Of a stretch of 64,000 bases of DNA, positions 50,468 through 59,416 are shown piece by piece. This DNA is from Agromyces aurantiacus. Lineage in GTDB: Bacteria > Actinomycetota > Actinomycetes > Actinomycetales > Microbacteriaceae. The notes beneath the pieces were generated by a model. The model saw only the letters and a program-made list of their open reading frames with translations, had not been told where the DNA came from and did not search any database. Within the stretch, counting starts at the first letter, position 1; each line of letters opens with the position of its first letter. Where the stretch lies: contig NZ_JAFBBW010000001.1 in assembly GCF_016907355.1 (NCBI RefSeq), positions 1,054,001 through 1,118,000 on the forward strand, written 5' to 3'. Position numbers and translations under genes: made by a program.

Positions 50468-51274
50468 ATGGCGTCGTCCGCGGGCACGAGGCCGTCGCCC
50501 GATGAGAGTGGTGGCCGGGCGAGCGACGACCGCTCGCTCGGACTGACGCTCGGCGGAGGGGGAGTGTTCGGCGCCGCGCACGTCGGGGTGCTCCAGGTCC
50601 TGGCCGAGCGCGGGCTCCGACCCGAGATCGCCACCGGCACCAGTTCCGGTGCGCTCGTCGCCGCCGCGTACGCCGCCGGACTCGATCCCGAGACGATCGA
50701 GCGGGCGACACGCGAGTTCCGGTGGCGGAGCATCGCCACCTGGTCGAGGCGCCCGAGATGGGGACTGCTGGACTCCGGCGTGCTCGAGCAGGAGGTGCGC
50801 CGTGCGCTCGGCAGCGACCCGTTGATCGAGGACCTGCCGCGCCGTTTCGCCGCGGTGGCGACGGACCTTCGCACCCGTCGCGCCGTCGTCATCGACGAAG
50901 GACCGCTGAGCCGCGCTCTCCGCGCGACCATCGCCGTTCCCGGGCTGCTTCCGCCGGTGCCGCACCGCGGCGCGCTGCTCGCCGACGGCGGCATCGTCGA
51001 CAACGTCCCGTTCGCCGCTGCCCGCGCGCTCGGAGCCGACCGGGTCATCGTCGTGCGGCTGCACGCGAAGTGGGAGAGCGTCCGCATGATGCGCACGGCG
51101 ACGCGCACGGCCGAGCTCGTGCGCGATCCCTCCGTTGTGCTCATCCAGCCGGAGATGGAGCGGATGGCCCAATGGCGGACGACCGACGTGCTGCGCCTCA
51201 TCGAGGAGGGACGGCGCGCGGCGACGGCGGCGTTGGACGGCGCGGCCTGGCGCGACGTGGGACGCGCCCCCTGA
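50468..51274 (+). CDS. Patatin-like phospholipase
   Basis: A 268-residue acyl hydrolase of the patatin family. The glycine-rich oxyanion loop is GGGGVFGAAHVGVL (about residues 29-42), the nucleophile Ser59 lies in GTSSG, and the dyad aspartate is Asp173 in LADGGIVDN. ATG 50468 is behind GAGGGGG. Such enzymes hydrolyse phospholipid or lipid acyl esters in the cytoplasm or at the membrane. It has no signal peptide. It is convergent with a small coiled-coil gene and has no obvious operon partner. Confidence 0.92.
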   Translation: MASSAGTRPSPDESGGRASDDRSLGLTLGGGGVFGAAHVGVLQVLAERGLRPEIATGTSSGALVAAAYAAGLDPETIERATREFRWRSIATWSRRPRWGLLDSGVLEQEVRRALGSDPLIEDLPRRFAAVATDLRTRRAVVIDEGPLSRALRATIAVPGLLPPVPHRGALLADGGIVDNVPFAAARALGADRVIVVRLHAKWESVRMMRTATRTAELVRDPSVVLIQPEMERMAQWRTTDVLRLIEEGRRAATAALDGAAWRDVGRAP

Positions 51275-51306
51275 GGCCGCCGCCGGGCCGCAGCCGCAGT
51301 CGCGCC

Positions 51307-51618
51307 CTACTGGTCCGACCCTGCGGGGCTCCAGGCCCCGCGGGGGCGCTCGCGCCAGAACAGGCCGAGCCACCCGCCGCTTCGCACACGCGCGCTGCGG
51401 TCGAGCCGTCGGCGCAATCGCCGAACCTCGGCCTCGAGCTCGTCGACGTACGCGAGCAGGTTCTGCTCGGCCGTCAACGCGCGCCGGGAGAGTTCATCGA
51501 TCTCGGCGGCGCGAGCGCCGGCCGAGTCACGGGCGCCGCAATGCTGGTCTTCGTCGGGCCGCCGGGACGTCGGCGGCTGCACGTCGTGCGGCGCATTCCC
51601 GTTTCCCCGGCGGTGCAT
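51307..51618 (-). CDS. Small coiled-coil protein, hypothetical
   Basis: A 103-residue open frame with GGGGAAG 1-2 bases before ATG 51618. The C-terminal half (AAEIDELSRRALTAEQNLLAYVDELEAEVRRLRRRLDRS) has heptads expected of a coiled coil, followed by GGWLGLFWRERP. The N-terminal 40 residues are low-complexity and polar. No family is recognised; it could be a real small protein or chance reading frame, with the heptads favouring a gene. Confidence 0.5.
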   Translation of the reverse strand: MHRRGNGNAPHDVQPPTSRRPDEDQHCGARDSAGARAAEIDELSRRALTAEQNLLAYVDELEAEVRRLRRRLDRSARVRSGGWLGLFWRERPRGAWSPAGSDQ

Positions 51619-51728
51619 GCTTCCCCAATCTCGCGATCGCGGGCTCCTGTCACACACGCTAGCGAGGCGGGCGAAAGGGGGCGAGTCCTCCGAATCGGGG
51701 ACAGGGTGGCGTGCGCGCGTCCGCCGGA

Positions 51729-53465
51729 CTACTCGAGCAGCTTGCCCGCCGTCGACACCTCGCGGTCCATGAGCGCCGTGATCTCCTCGGGGATCGGCGG
51801 GATGGCCTCGCGCGTGACGCCCGTCGAGGGTGACCAGACGAGGTTGACCTGGAGCGCAGCATCCGTCTCGGGGAAGTCGGAGCGGTTGTGGCATCCGCGG
51901 GTCTCGCGCCGTTCGAGCGCGGCCTCGAGGGTGGCGCGCGCCGCGAGCGCGGCCGACTTCAGGTCGAACGCGTGCGCGAGGTCCTGGTAGCCGGCGAGGT
52001 CGGGGTGCACGCCCACATTCCGCATGCGCTCCTCGATCGCGTCGAGCTCGGCGAGGCCCGTCAGGAGGCCCTGTTCGTCGCGCACGACGCCGGCGTGCTC
52101 GGTCATGGTGTTCCGGATGGCGCGCTGCAGGGCGCGCACGTTCTCGGGGCCGTCGGCCGCCAGCAGGTCGTCGATCTCGGCGCGCGCCGCCTGCACCGCC
52201 GACGCCGATCGCGTCTGGGCGGCGAGGCCCGCCGAGTAGTCCGCTGCGGCCTGCCCCACGATGCGCCCGAAGACGAGCAGCTCGATGAGCGAGTTGCCGC
52301 CGAGCCGGTTCGCGCCGTGCAGGCCCGAGGAGGCCTCGCCGATCGCGTACAGCCCCGGCACATCCGTGCCGTGGTCGTCGGGGCGCACCCAGACTCCGCC
52401 CATCGAGTAGTGCGCGGTCGGCGCGATCTCGATCGGCTCCTTCGTGATGTCGAGCATCTGGAGCTCGAGCATGGTCTGGTACACGCGGGGGAGGCGCTGC
52501 ATGATCGTCTCCCGGGGCAGGTGCGAGACATCCAGCCAGACACCGCCGTTGGGGGTGCCGCGGCCCTCCTTGATCTCGGTGTAGGCCGCGAGGGCGACGC
52601 GGTCGCGCGTCGAGAGCTCCATGCGCTCGGGGTCGTACTTCGCCATGAAGCGCTCGCCGAGGCCGTTCGTGAGGATGCCGCCCTCGCCGCGGGCCGCCTC
52701 GCTGATGAGGGTGCCGGCCGCGTTCTCGGGCTCGAGGATGCCCGACGGGTGGAACTGCACGAGCTCGGGGTCGCGCACGCGCCCGCCCGCCTCGACGGCG
52801 AGCCGCCACGAGTCGCCCGTGTTCTCGTCGCGCCGCGAGGAGGTGCGACGCCAGATGCGGTTGTGCCCGCCGGCGGCGAGGATCACCGCGTCGGCGTGGA
52901 TCAGGTAGCGCGTGCCGTCCTCGAGGTCGAAGCCGTACGCGCCGAAGACGGCGCCGTCGTCGTTGACGAGGAGGCGCGTGACGTAGACCGTGTCGAGAAT
53001 CGGCACGCCGAGCTGCGCGGCCCGGTTGACGAGCGTGCGCTGGATCTCGAGGCCCGTGTAGTCGCCCGCGAACGCGGTGCGGCGGTAGGTGTGCGCGCCG
53101 AAGAAGCGCTGCGAGATGCGGCCGTCCTCCTCGCGGGCGAACGGCATGCCGTAGCGCTCGAGGTCCTGGATGCCGCGGGCCGCGTTCTTCGTCACGATCT
53201 CGACCGTGTGCGGGTTGGCGAGCAGGTAGCTCTCCTTCAGCGTGTCGGCCGCGTGCTGCTGCCAGCTGTCGTCGGGGTCCATGGTCGCGAGCGCGGCGTT
53301 GATGCCGCCGGCCGCGAGGGAAGTGTGCGCGTCGGACTTCGCGCGCTTGCCGAGTGCGAGCACGTCGACGCCCGCTTCGGCGAGCTCGATCGCGGCGCGC
53401 AGGCCTGAGCCGCCCGTGCCGATCACGAGGACGGTGGTGGAGATCTGGCGCTCTGCAGTACTCAT
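51729..53465 (-). CDS. Aspartate oxidase/fumarate reductase-type flavoprotein
   Basis: A 578-residue FAD-dependent flavoprotein of the L-aspartate oxidase / succinate dehydrogenase group. The FAD motif is VIGTGGSGLRAAIELAEAG near residue 15. SLAAGGINAAL, the substrate-site QFHPSGI and HYSMGGVWV, and a C-terminal helical domain are visible. No iron-sulfur subunit or cytochrome is adjacent and no nadA/nadC, so neither a complete fumarate reductase nor NAD synthesis is evident. ATG 53465 follows GTGGAG; an earlier ATG at 53513 is less likely. It is divergent from a LysR gene with a 71-base gap. Confidence 0.85.
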   Translation of the reverse strand: MSTAERQISTTVLVIGTGGSGLRAAIELAEAGVDVLALGKRAKSDAHTSLAAGGINAALATMDPDDSWQQHAADTLKESYLLANPHTVEIVTKNAARGIQDLERYGMPFAREEDGRISQRFFGAHTYRRTAFAGDYTGLEIQRTLVNRAAQLGVPILDTVYVTRLLVNDDGAVFGAYGFDLEDGTRYLIHADAVILAAGGHNRIWRRTSSRRDENTGDSWRLAVEAGGRVRDPELVQFHPSGILEPENAAGTLISEAARGEGGILTNGLGERFMAKYDPERMELSTRDRVALAAYTEIKEGRGTPNGGVWLDVSHLPRETIMQRLPRVYQTMLELQMLDITKEPIEIAPTAHYSMGGVWVRPDDHGTDVPGLYAIGEASSGLHGANRLGGNSLIELLVFGRIVGQAAADYSAGLAAQTRSASAVQAARAEIDDLLAADGPENVRALQRAIRNTMTEHAGVVRDEQGLLTGLAELDAIEERMRNVGVHPDLAGYQDLAHAFDLKSAALAARATLEAALERRETRGCHNRSDFPETDAALQVNLVWSPSTGVTREAIPPIPEEITALMDREVSTAGKLLE

Positions 53466-53536
53466 GCGCTCCACGGTAGGTTTGCGGTTCGAATGCGTCC
53501 AATGCATCTTCAACGTAGAGGCGATGCGCGTACGCT

Positions 53537-54529
53537 ATGGATGTGAACCTCGAGCAGCTGCGGTCCTTCGTCGAGGTGGCGCGGTTCGGCAACTTCACGC
53601 GCGCCGCCGAGGAGCTCTACCTCGCCCAGCCCTCCTTGAGCCGTCAGATCGCCGCGCTCGAGCACGACCTCGGCGCCGAGCTCTTCCACCGGGCTCGCGG
53701 TGGCAGCACGCTGACCGTCGCCGGGGAGTCGCTCCTGCCGCTCGCGCGCCGCATGCTCGCCGACGCCGAATCCGTCCGGCGCGAACTCGCCGAGCTCGCC
53801 GGACTCGAACGCGGCCGGGTGCGGCTCGGCGCGACGCCGACCCTCTGCATCAGCCTCGTCGCCGAGGTGCTGAGCGCGTTCCACGCCGACCATCCGGGCA
53901 TCGAGCTGCACCTCTCCGAACAGGGCTCGCGGCGACTCCTCGACGAACTCGCGGGCGGCGAGCTCGACCTCGCGCTCGTCACCACGACGGATGCCGCGAC
54001 CGCCGCGCGGTTCACCGTGACGCCGCTGCTCGTCGAGGAGCTCGTGGTCGTGTCATCCGCGGCCGCGCCGCCGGTCGCCGGGAGCGACAGCCTCGGGCTC
54101 GCCGAGGTCGCGCGCCTGCCGCAGATCGTCTTCAGCTCGACCTACGACCTGCGGGCCGCGACGGATGCCGCGTTCCGCGCCGCCGGCCTGACCCCGCAGG
54201 CCGTGCTCGAGGGCGCCGAGATGGACGCGGTGCTGCGCTTCGTCGAGCGCGGGCTCGGCGTCGCGATCGTGCCGGCGATGGTCCTCATCGACCGCCCGGG
54301 CCTGCGTTCGGTGCGGCTCGAGACGCCGACGCTCACCCGCACCATCAGCCTCGCGAGACCGGCGGATGTCGCGCCGACCGGCGCGGTCGAGGTCATGCAG
54401 CGCACCATCGCCGCGACCGCCACGGCGTTCGCCGCGCGCGCGGGGGAGACCATGCGGCTCGCGCCGGCGGCGGCACCGGACGGCGGGAGGCGCGAGCACC
54501 GCGACGCCCGGCCCGAGGCTCGGCAGTAG
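53537..54529 (+). CDS. LysR-family transcriptional regulator
   Basis: A 330-residue LysR protein. The N-terminal winged helix-turn-helix reads VNLEQLRSFVEVARFGNFTRAAEELYLAQPSLSRQIAALE, and the co-inducer domain has RVRLGATPTLCISLVAEVLSAF. The ATG at 53537 directly follows TACGCT, which resembles a -10 element, so the message may be leaderless. It is divergent from the aspartate-oxidase-like gene, its likely target. The last 30 residues are a basic, low-complexity tail. Confidence 0.92.
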   Translation: MDVNLEQLRSFVEVARFGNFTRAAEELYLAQPSLSRQIAALEHDLGAELFHRARGGSTLTVAGESLLPLARRMLADAESVRRELAELAGLERGRVRLGATPTLCISLVAEVLSAFHADHPGIELHLSEQGSRRLLDELAGGELDLALVTTTDAATAARFTVTPLLVEELVVVSSAAAPPVAGSDSLGLAEVARLPQIVFSSTYDLRAATDAAFRAAGLTPQAVLEGAEMDAVLRFVERGLGVAIVPAMVLIDRPGLRSVRLETPTLTRTISLARPADVAPTGAVEVMQRTIAATATAFAARAGETMRLAPAAAPDGGRREHRDARPEARQ

Positions 54530-54585
54530 ACTCGGCCTGAACCGCGGCCGCGACGCCGCGGCCGAGCGAACCGGGGGGTGCGTTC

Positions 54586-56085
54586 GTGGCAGACGACGTC
54601 GAGACGTCCGCGCCGCAGCCGTCGCGCGCCTCCGGTGCCGCGCGTGCCGGCCGCGCCGACCGCGCCGACCCGTCGTCCGGTGCTGCCCCGGCCCCACGTC
54701 GCTCCCCGAGGTCATGGCCTGCGCTCACCGCGGTGACCTGGGTCGCGTGCATCCTCGTCACGCTGTCGGTGATCGCGAGCCCGGCGACCGAGCTCGCCCA
54801 CGCCAATCCCTCGCTGCATCTCGCGCTCGACGCCGTCGACATGTGCATCGCGCTGCTCGTGGCCTACCTGCTGCACAATCGCTTCGCCCGGCGCCACCGG
54901 CTGCAGGACTGGCTCCTCTGCGTCGCGCTCGTGATCTTCGGCCTCGCCGGGCTGGTCGTCACCACCGTGATCGAGGAGGTCATGGGGATCCGGGACGGCC
55001 GGCTCAATGTGTGGCTCCCGCTCGCGCTCCGCGTGATCGGCGCGGTGCTCATCCTCGTCGCCGCGCTCGTCGGCGATCGGCCGGGACCGGGCCGGCTGCG
55101 GTACTGGTCCGTCGCCGCGCCGGTGCTGCTGATCCTCGTCGTCGGCGCCGTGCTCTGGGCTCTGGACGACTCGCTGCCCGTCGCCGTGCCGCCCGACCGG
55201 GCCGCCGAGGTCTTCGATCGGAGCTTCGCCGGCCACCCGCTGCTGCTGGCCGGTCTCGCCCTGTCGGCCGCCTGCTTCCTGATCGCGTCGCTGATCGTGA
55301 CGAGGCAGGCCGCACGCAGCAACGACGAACTGCTGCGATGGCTCGCGCCGGCCAGCGCCGTCGCGGGCTTCGCGCGAGTGAACTACCTCCTCTATCCGAC
55401 GCTCTACACCGATTGGCTCTACACGGGCGACCTCCTGCGCACCGCGGGCTACGCCCTGCTGCTCGTCGGCGGCCTGCGCGAGCTCCGGGTCTACTGGGGC
55501 GCGCAGGCCCACGTGGCGGTGATCGAAGACCGCCGCCGCCTGGCCCGCGAGCTGCACGACGGACTGCTCCAGGAGCTCACCTACATCCGGGTGGCGTCGT
55601 CGATGCTGCCGGAGGACACCCCGACGAAGGGCGAGATCACGGATGCCGCGGTGCGCGCGCTCGACGAGGCGCGGGCCGCGGTGAATTCCCTCGGCAGCCT
55701 CGACGACGAGCCGCTCGGGTTCGTGCTGCACCGCGCGGCGCGCGAGCTCGCCGAACGGTACGACGTCGACTTCCAGGTGGATGTCGACGACTCGATCATC
55801 GCGGACGCCGACCAGCGGCACGCCCTCATGCGGATCGTGCGCGAGGCGGTGGTCAACGCGGTCCGGCACGGGGGTGCGCGCACCATCTGCGTGCGCCTCT
55901 CGCAGCTCGGCGACACGCAGCGCCTCACGATCGAGGACGACGGCGCGGGCTTCGCGGTGCACGCCAGCGGCGGGGCCGGCGGCTACGGGCTCGTGAGCAT
56001 GCGCACGCGGGCGAAGGACCTCCCCGGCACGCTGCGCATCGACTCGACGCCGGGAGAGGGGACGATCGTCACGGTCACGTGGTAG
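54586..56085 (+). CDS. Membrane-bound sensor histidine kinase (NarL/HisKA_3 type)
   Basis: A 499-residue kinase. About 45 residues of polar leader precede seven hydrophobic segments up to about residue 300. The HisKA_3 dimerisation/phospho-acceptor box is RRRLARELHDGLLQELTYIRV with His324. The HATPase domain has the N-box REAVVNAVRHGG, DDGAGF and GYGLVSMRTRAKDLPGTL. The GTG start at 54586 follows a GGGGGG run. This class phosphorylates a LuxR/NarL-type response regulator, but none is encoded beside it. The multi-helix sensor suggests a membrane-borne signal. Confidence 0.9.
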   Translation: MADDVETSAPQPSRASGAARAGRADRADPSSGAAPAPRRSPRSWPALTAVTWVACILVTLSVIASPATELAHANPSLHLALDAVDMCIALLVAYLLHNRFARRHRLQDWLLCVALVIFGLAGLVVTTVIEEVMGIRDGRLNVWLPLALRVIGAVLILVAALVGDRPGPGRLRYWSVAAPVLLILVVGAVLWALDDSLPVAVPPDRAAEVFDRSFAGHPLLLAGLALSAACFLIASLIVTRQAARSNDELLRWLAPASAVAGFARVNYLLYPTLYTDWLYTGDLLRTAGYALLLVGGLRELRVYWGAQAHVAVIEDRRRLARELHDGLLQELTYIRVASSMLPEDTPTKGEITDAAVRALDEARAAVNSLGSLDDEPLGFVLHRAARELAERYDVDFQVDVDDSIIADADQRHALMRIVREAVVNAVRHGGARTICVRLSQLGDTQRLTIEDDGAGFAVHASGGAGGYGLVSMRTRAKDLPGTLRIDSTPGEGTIVTVTW

Positions 56086-56117
56086 CCGCTCGCGCCACGG
56101 CGCTCCATACTGGGCAC

Positions 56118-56717
56118 ATGACCACGGCGACGGCCGATCCGGTCGGCGACATCCTCGGCGACTACCGCGCGTTCACCGAGCAGCAGCGCGACCGGCTGCT
56201 CGCCCGGGGCATCGACATCGCGCCGTACGAGCTCGGCCACCTCGCGTTCCGACTTCCGGAATGGGACCAGTACGTGCACGTGCGGACCCTGCTCGAACGC
56301 CACGCCACCGCCAATGCCGAGGGCGTCTGGAACGGGCGGCCGATGTCGATGATCCTGCTCGCCGAGCCGCTCGAGGTCCTGGACGGCAAGCGCATCCCGC
56401 TCATCGAGCTCATCCCGCCCGTCCATCAGCGCGTCTACAAGATGGGCATGGAGCACTTCGGGGTGGTCGTCGGCGAGGAGGTCGACGCGTTCTCCCGCAC
56501 CCACCGCGCGGTGCTCACGGGCCAGCAGTTCCAGAACGAGTGGAACGAGCCGTACTACATCCTGTTCGAGGACTTCACGCACGTGAAGTTCCACCGCCGC
56601 TCGTTGCGCGAGGTGATCGAGCTGCAGGGCGGCACGTTCGACGGCATCCACCACGTCGAGGGCTGGGTCCCGCAGCGGATCGTCACGGCGACGGGCCCGA
56701 ACCCGCTGCCGCGGTGA
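56118..56717 (+). CDS. YecM-like VOC-fold protein
   Basis: A 199-residue soluble protein. NGRPMSMILLAEPLEV, PLIELIPP, MGMEHFGVVVGEEVD and HVKFHRRSLREVIELQGG follow the pattern of E. coli YecM, a member of the VOC-like fold whose function is not established. Possible metal ligands are the histidines in ELGHL and MEHFG and a later glutamate. ATG 56118 starts 32 bases after the kinase stop and may be co-transcribed. No enzyme activity is assigned. Confidence 0.75.
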   Translation: MTTATADPVGDILGDYRAFTEQQRDRLLARGIDIAPYELGHLAFRLPEWDQYVHVRTLLERHATANAEGVWNGRPMSMILLAEPLEVLDGKRIPLIELIPPVHQRVYKMGMEHFGVVVGEEVDAFSRTHRAVLTGQQFQNEWNEPYYILFEDFTHVKFHRRSLREVIELQGGTFDGIHHVEGWVPQRIVTATGPNPLPR

Positions 56718-56778
56718 GCCGGCCCGGGGCGCTCGTTCGCCTGCACGGTCACGCGGCGTGCGCGGCATCCGAAGTGCT

Positions 56779-56797
56779 TTAGGATAGCCTTACCTCC
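56779..56797 (+). promoter_or_regulatory. IdeR/DtxR-like iron box
   Basis: TTAGGATAGCCTTACCTCC matches 14 of 19 positions of the actinobacterial IdeR/DtxR consensus TTAGGTTAGGCTAACCTAA, with the mismatches mostly at the centre and the 3' end. It lies 28 bases upstream of the iron-type binding-protein start, where metal-loaded repressor would block transcription when iron is sufficient. Confidence 0.82.
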
Positions 56798-56825
56798 CCG
56801 CTCGGACTGGAAGGTCCCGTCTTCG

Positions 56826-57863
56826 ATGAGTTCACGCCTGCGCCGCGCGCTGTTCCTGCCCGCCGCCGTTGCCGCCTCGGCCCTCCTGCTCGCCGGCTGC
56901 GCCGCTGGCGGATCCGGCGAGCCCGCGGCCGACCCCGACGCGCTCGTCGTCTACAACGCGCAGCACGAGGAGCTCACCCAGGAGTGGGCCGACGCGTTCA
57001 CCGAGGAGACCGGCATCGACGTCGTGCTCCGCAACGGCGACGACAGCGAGCTCGGCAACCAGCTCGTGCAGGAGGGTGCGGCGTCGAAGGCCGACGTGTT
57101 CCTCACCGAGAACTCGCCGGCGATGTCGCTCGTCGAGCAGGCCGGCCTGCTCGCGCCCGTCGACGAGACGACGCTCGCGCTCGTGCCCGAGCAGTACCGT
57201 CCGGCGTCGGGCGAGTGGACCGGCATCGCCGCGCGCTCGACCGTGCTCGTCTACAACCCCGACCTCATCTCCGAAGACGACCTGCCCGCGTCGCTCATGG
57301 ACCTCGCGAAGCCCGAGTGGAAGGGCCGCTGGGGCGCCGCCCCGGCGAAGGCCGACTTCCAGGCGATCGTGTCGGCCGTGCTCGCCACGCAGGGCGAGGA
57401 GGCCACGCGCGACTGGCTCGAGGGCATGGCCGAGAACGCCACCGACTACCGCAACAACATCGTGACGATGAAGGCCGTCAACGCCGGCGAGGTCCCGGTC
57501 GGCGTCATCTACCACTACTACTGGTACCGCGACCAGGATGCGGCGGCCGAGGACAGCGGCAACACGAAGCTGCACTACTTCGGCAACCAGGACCCGGGCG
57601 CGTTCGTGAGCGTGTCGGGCGGCGGCGTGCTGGAGAACGCGCCGCACCCCGACGAGGCCCAGCAGTTCCTCGCGTTCATCGCGGGCGAGCAGGGCCAGAA
57701 GATCCTCGGCGAGGGCTACAGCTTCGAGTACCCCGTCGGCTCGGGCGTGCCCGCGAAGGCCGAGCTCCCGCCGCTCGACAGCCTCGACGCGCCGGTCATC
57801 GACCCGTCGACCCTCAACGGACCCGAGGTCATCCAGCTCATGACGGAAGCCGGACTGCTCTGA
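56826..57863 (+). CDS. fbpA: Ferric-iron ABC transporter binding lipoprotein (FbpA/FutA type)
   Basis: A 345-residue binding protein. The signal peptide ends in the lipobox LAGC. VVYNAQHEELTQEWADAF near the mature start, RSTVLVYNPDLI and GVIYHYYWYRDQD match the bacterial transferrin-type Fe(III) binders; the adjacent tyrosines in YHYYWYR are at the expected iron-ligand position. ATG 56826 follows GGAAGG. It begins a three-gene importer behind an IdeR-like box, which fits iron regulation. The partner permease start overlaps its stop. Confidence 0.92.
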   Translation: MSSRLRRALFLPAAVAASALLLAGCAAGGSGEPAADPDALVVYNAQHEELTQEWADAFTEETGIDVVLRNGDDSELGNQLVQEGAASKADVFLTENSPAMSLVEQAGLLAPVDETTLALVPEQYRPASGEWTGIAARSTVLVYNPDLISEDDLPASLMDLAKPEWKGRWGAAPAKADFQAIVSAVLATQGEEATRDWLEGMAENATDYRNNIVTMKAVNAGEVPVGVIYHYYWYRDQDAAAEDSGNTKLHYFGNQDPGAFVSVSGGGVLENAPHPDEAQQFLAFIAGEQGQKILGEGYSFEYPVGSGVPAKAELPPLDSLDAPVIDPSTLNGPEVIQLMTEAGLL

Positions 57864-59416
57864 CCACCACCGCGACCCGTTCACCGGCGGTCGAGACGCA
57901 CGGGCGTCGACCGCCGGCGGGACTGGTCGCACTCGTCGCGGTGCTCGCCGTCGGCGCACTCGTGCCGATCGGGTACGTCGTGCAGGCCGCGGTCGCGATG
58001 GGATGGGCCGAGCTCTCGGCGCTCGTCTTCCGGCCGAAGGTCGGCGAACTGCTCGTCAACACCGTGCTGCTCGTCGTGATCGGCGTGCCCGCGACCGTCG
58101 TGCTCGGCGTGGGCGGCGCGTGGCTCGTCGAGCGCACCGCGCTGCCCGGCCGCCGCACGTTCGCGGTCGCGTTCGCGGCGCCGCTCGCGATCCCCGCGTT
58201 CGTCGCGAGCTACGGCTGGGCGAGCGCCATCCCTTCGATCAGCGGACTCTGGGGCGGCGTACTCGTGTCGGTGCTCGCGTACTTCCCGCTCGCGTACCTG
58301 CCCGCGCTCGCGGCGATCCGCGGGCTGGATCCAGCGCTCGAGGAGTCCGCACGGGCGCTCGGCATGGGGTCGTGGGCCGTCTTCGCCCGCGTCGTGCTGC
58401 CGCAGCTGCGCCTGGCGATCCTCGGCGGCGCGCTCGTCGTCGGCCTGCACCTGCTCGCCGAGTACGGCGCGTTCGCGTTCCTGCGCTTCGACACGTTCAC
58501 GACCGCGATCGTCACCGCCTACCAGGCCACCTTCGCGGGGCCGAACGCGGCGGCCCTCGGCCTCGTGCTCGCGGTGCTCTGCCTGGTCCTGCTCGGCCTC
58601 GAGTCGCTCGCGCGGGGTCGCGCGCGCTACGCCCGCATCGGCAGCGGCACGCCGCACCCGCCGGCGCGTCTCGAGCTCGGCCGGCTCCGGGTGCTGACGA
58701 CCGTCGGGGCGATCGCCCTCGTCACGGCCTCGATCGTCGTCCCGCTCGCGAGCGTCGTGCGCTGGCTGTTCCGCGCCGACGCGACCGACCTCGGCGGGCT
58801 CGCGCCGGCGACCGTCCAGACGCTCGGGCTGTCGATCGGCGGCGCGGTGTGCGCGATCCTCGTCGCCCTGCCATTCGCCTGGCTCGCGGTCCGCTACCCG
58901 AGCCGCATCTCGCGACTGCTCGAGGGGTCGGCCTACCTCGCAAGCAGCCTGCCGGCGATCATCGTCGCGCTCGCGCTCGTCGCGACCACGCTCGCCTTGG
59001 CGCCCGCGCTCTACCAGACGGCGTTCACGGTCATCGTCGCGTACGTGATCATCTTCCTGCCGCGTGCGCTGGTGCCCCTGCGCGCCGGGCTCGCGCAGGT
59101 GCCCGAGTCGCTCGAGGAGGCCGCGCGCTCCCTCAGCGTGCCGCCGTGGGCCGCGCGCCTGCGGGTGACCGCGCCCCTGCTGATGCCGTCGGTCGCGGCG
59201 GGCGGCGCGCTCGTGGCGCTCGGCGCCGCCAACGAGCTCACCGCGACCCTGCTGCTCGCGCCCACCGGCACCCGGACCGTCGCGACGAGCTTCTGGACCG
59301 CGGCATCCTCCCTCGACTACCCGGCCGCCGCGCCGTACGCCGTGCTGCTCGTGCTGCTCTCGGTGCCCGCGGTCGCCCTCATGTTCGCCAACGCCACCGG
59401 ACGGAGCCTCCGATGA
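57860..59416 (+). CDS. fbpB: Ferric-iron ABC permease (FbpB type), apparent CTG start
   Basis: A 518-residue double-length permease with about 12 helices and two EAA loops (LEESARALGMGSWAVFARVVLP and LEEAARSLSVPPWAARLRVTAP). The frame contains no ATG or GTG before the first transmembrane helix. The CTG at 57860 overlaps the binding-protein stop as CTGA, exactly like the ATGA junctions used elsewhere, and gives a short Thr/Arg leader before helix 1. The first in-frame GTG (within helix 1) would truncate it. Coupled translation from CTG is the best reading. It forms the channel for Fe(III) with the ATPase at 59413. Confidence 0.88.
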   Translation: MTTTATRSPAVETHGRRPPAGLVALVAVLAVGALVPIGYVVQAAVAMGWAELSALVFRPKVGELLVNTVLLVVIGVPATVVLGVGGAWLVERTALPGRRTFAVAFAAPLAIPAFVASYGWASAIPSISGLWGGVLVSVLAYFPLAYLPALAAIRGLDPALEESARALGMGSWAVFARVVLPQLRLAILGGALVVGLHLLAEYGAFAFLRFDTFTTAIVTAYQATFAGPNAAALGLVLAVLCLVLLGLESLARGRARYARIGSGTPHPPARLELGRLRVLTTVGAIALVTASIVVPLASVVRWLFRADATDLGGLAPATVQTLGLSIGGAVCAILVALPFAWLAVRYPSRISRLLEGSAYLASSLPAIIVALALVATTLALAPALYQTAFTVIVAYVIIFLPRALVPLRAGLAQVPESLEEAARSLSVPPWAARLRVTAPLLMPSVAAGGALVALGAANELTATLLLAPTGTRTVATSFWTAASSLDYPAAAPYAVLLVLLSVPAVALMFANATGRSLR

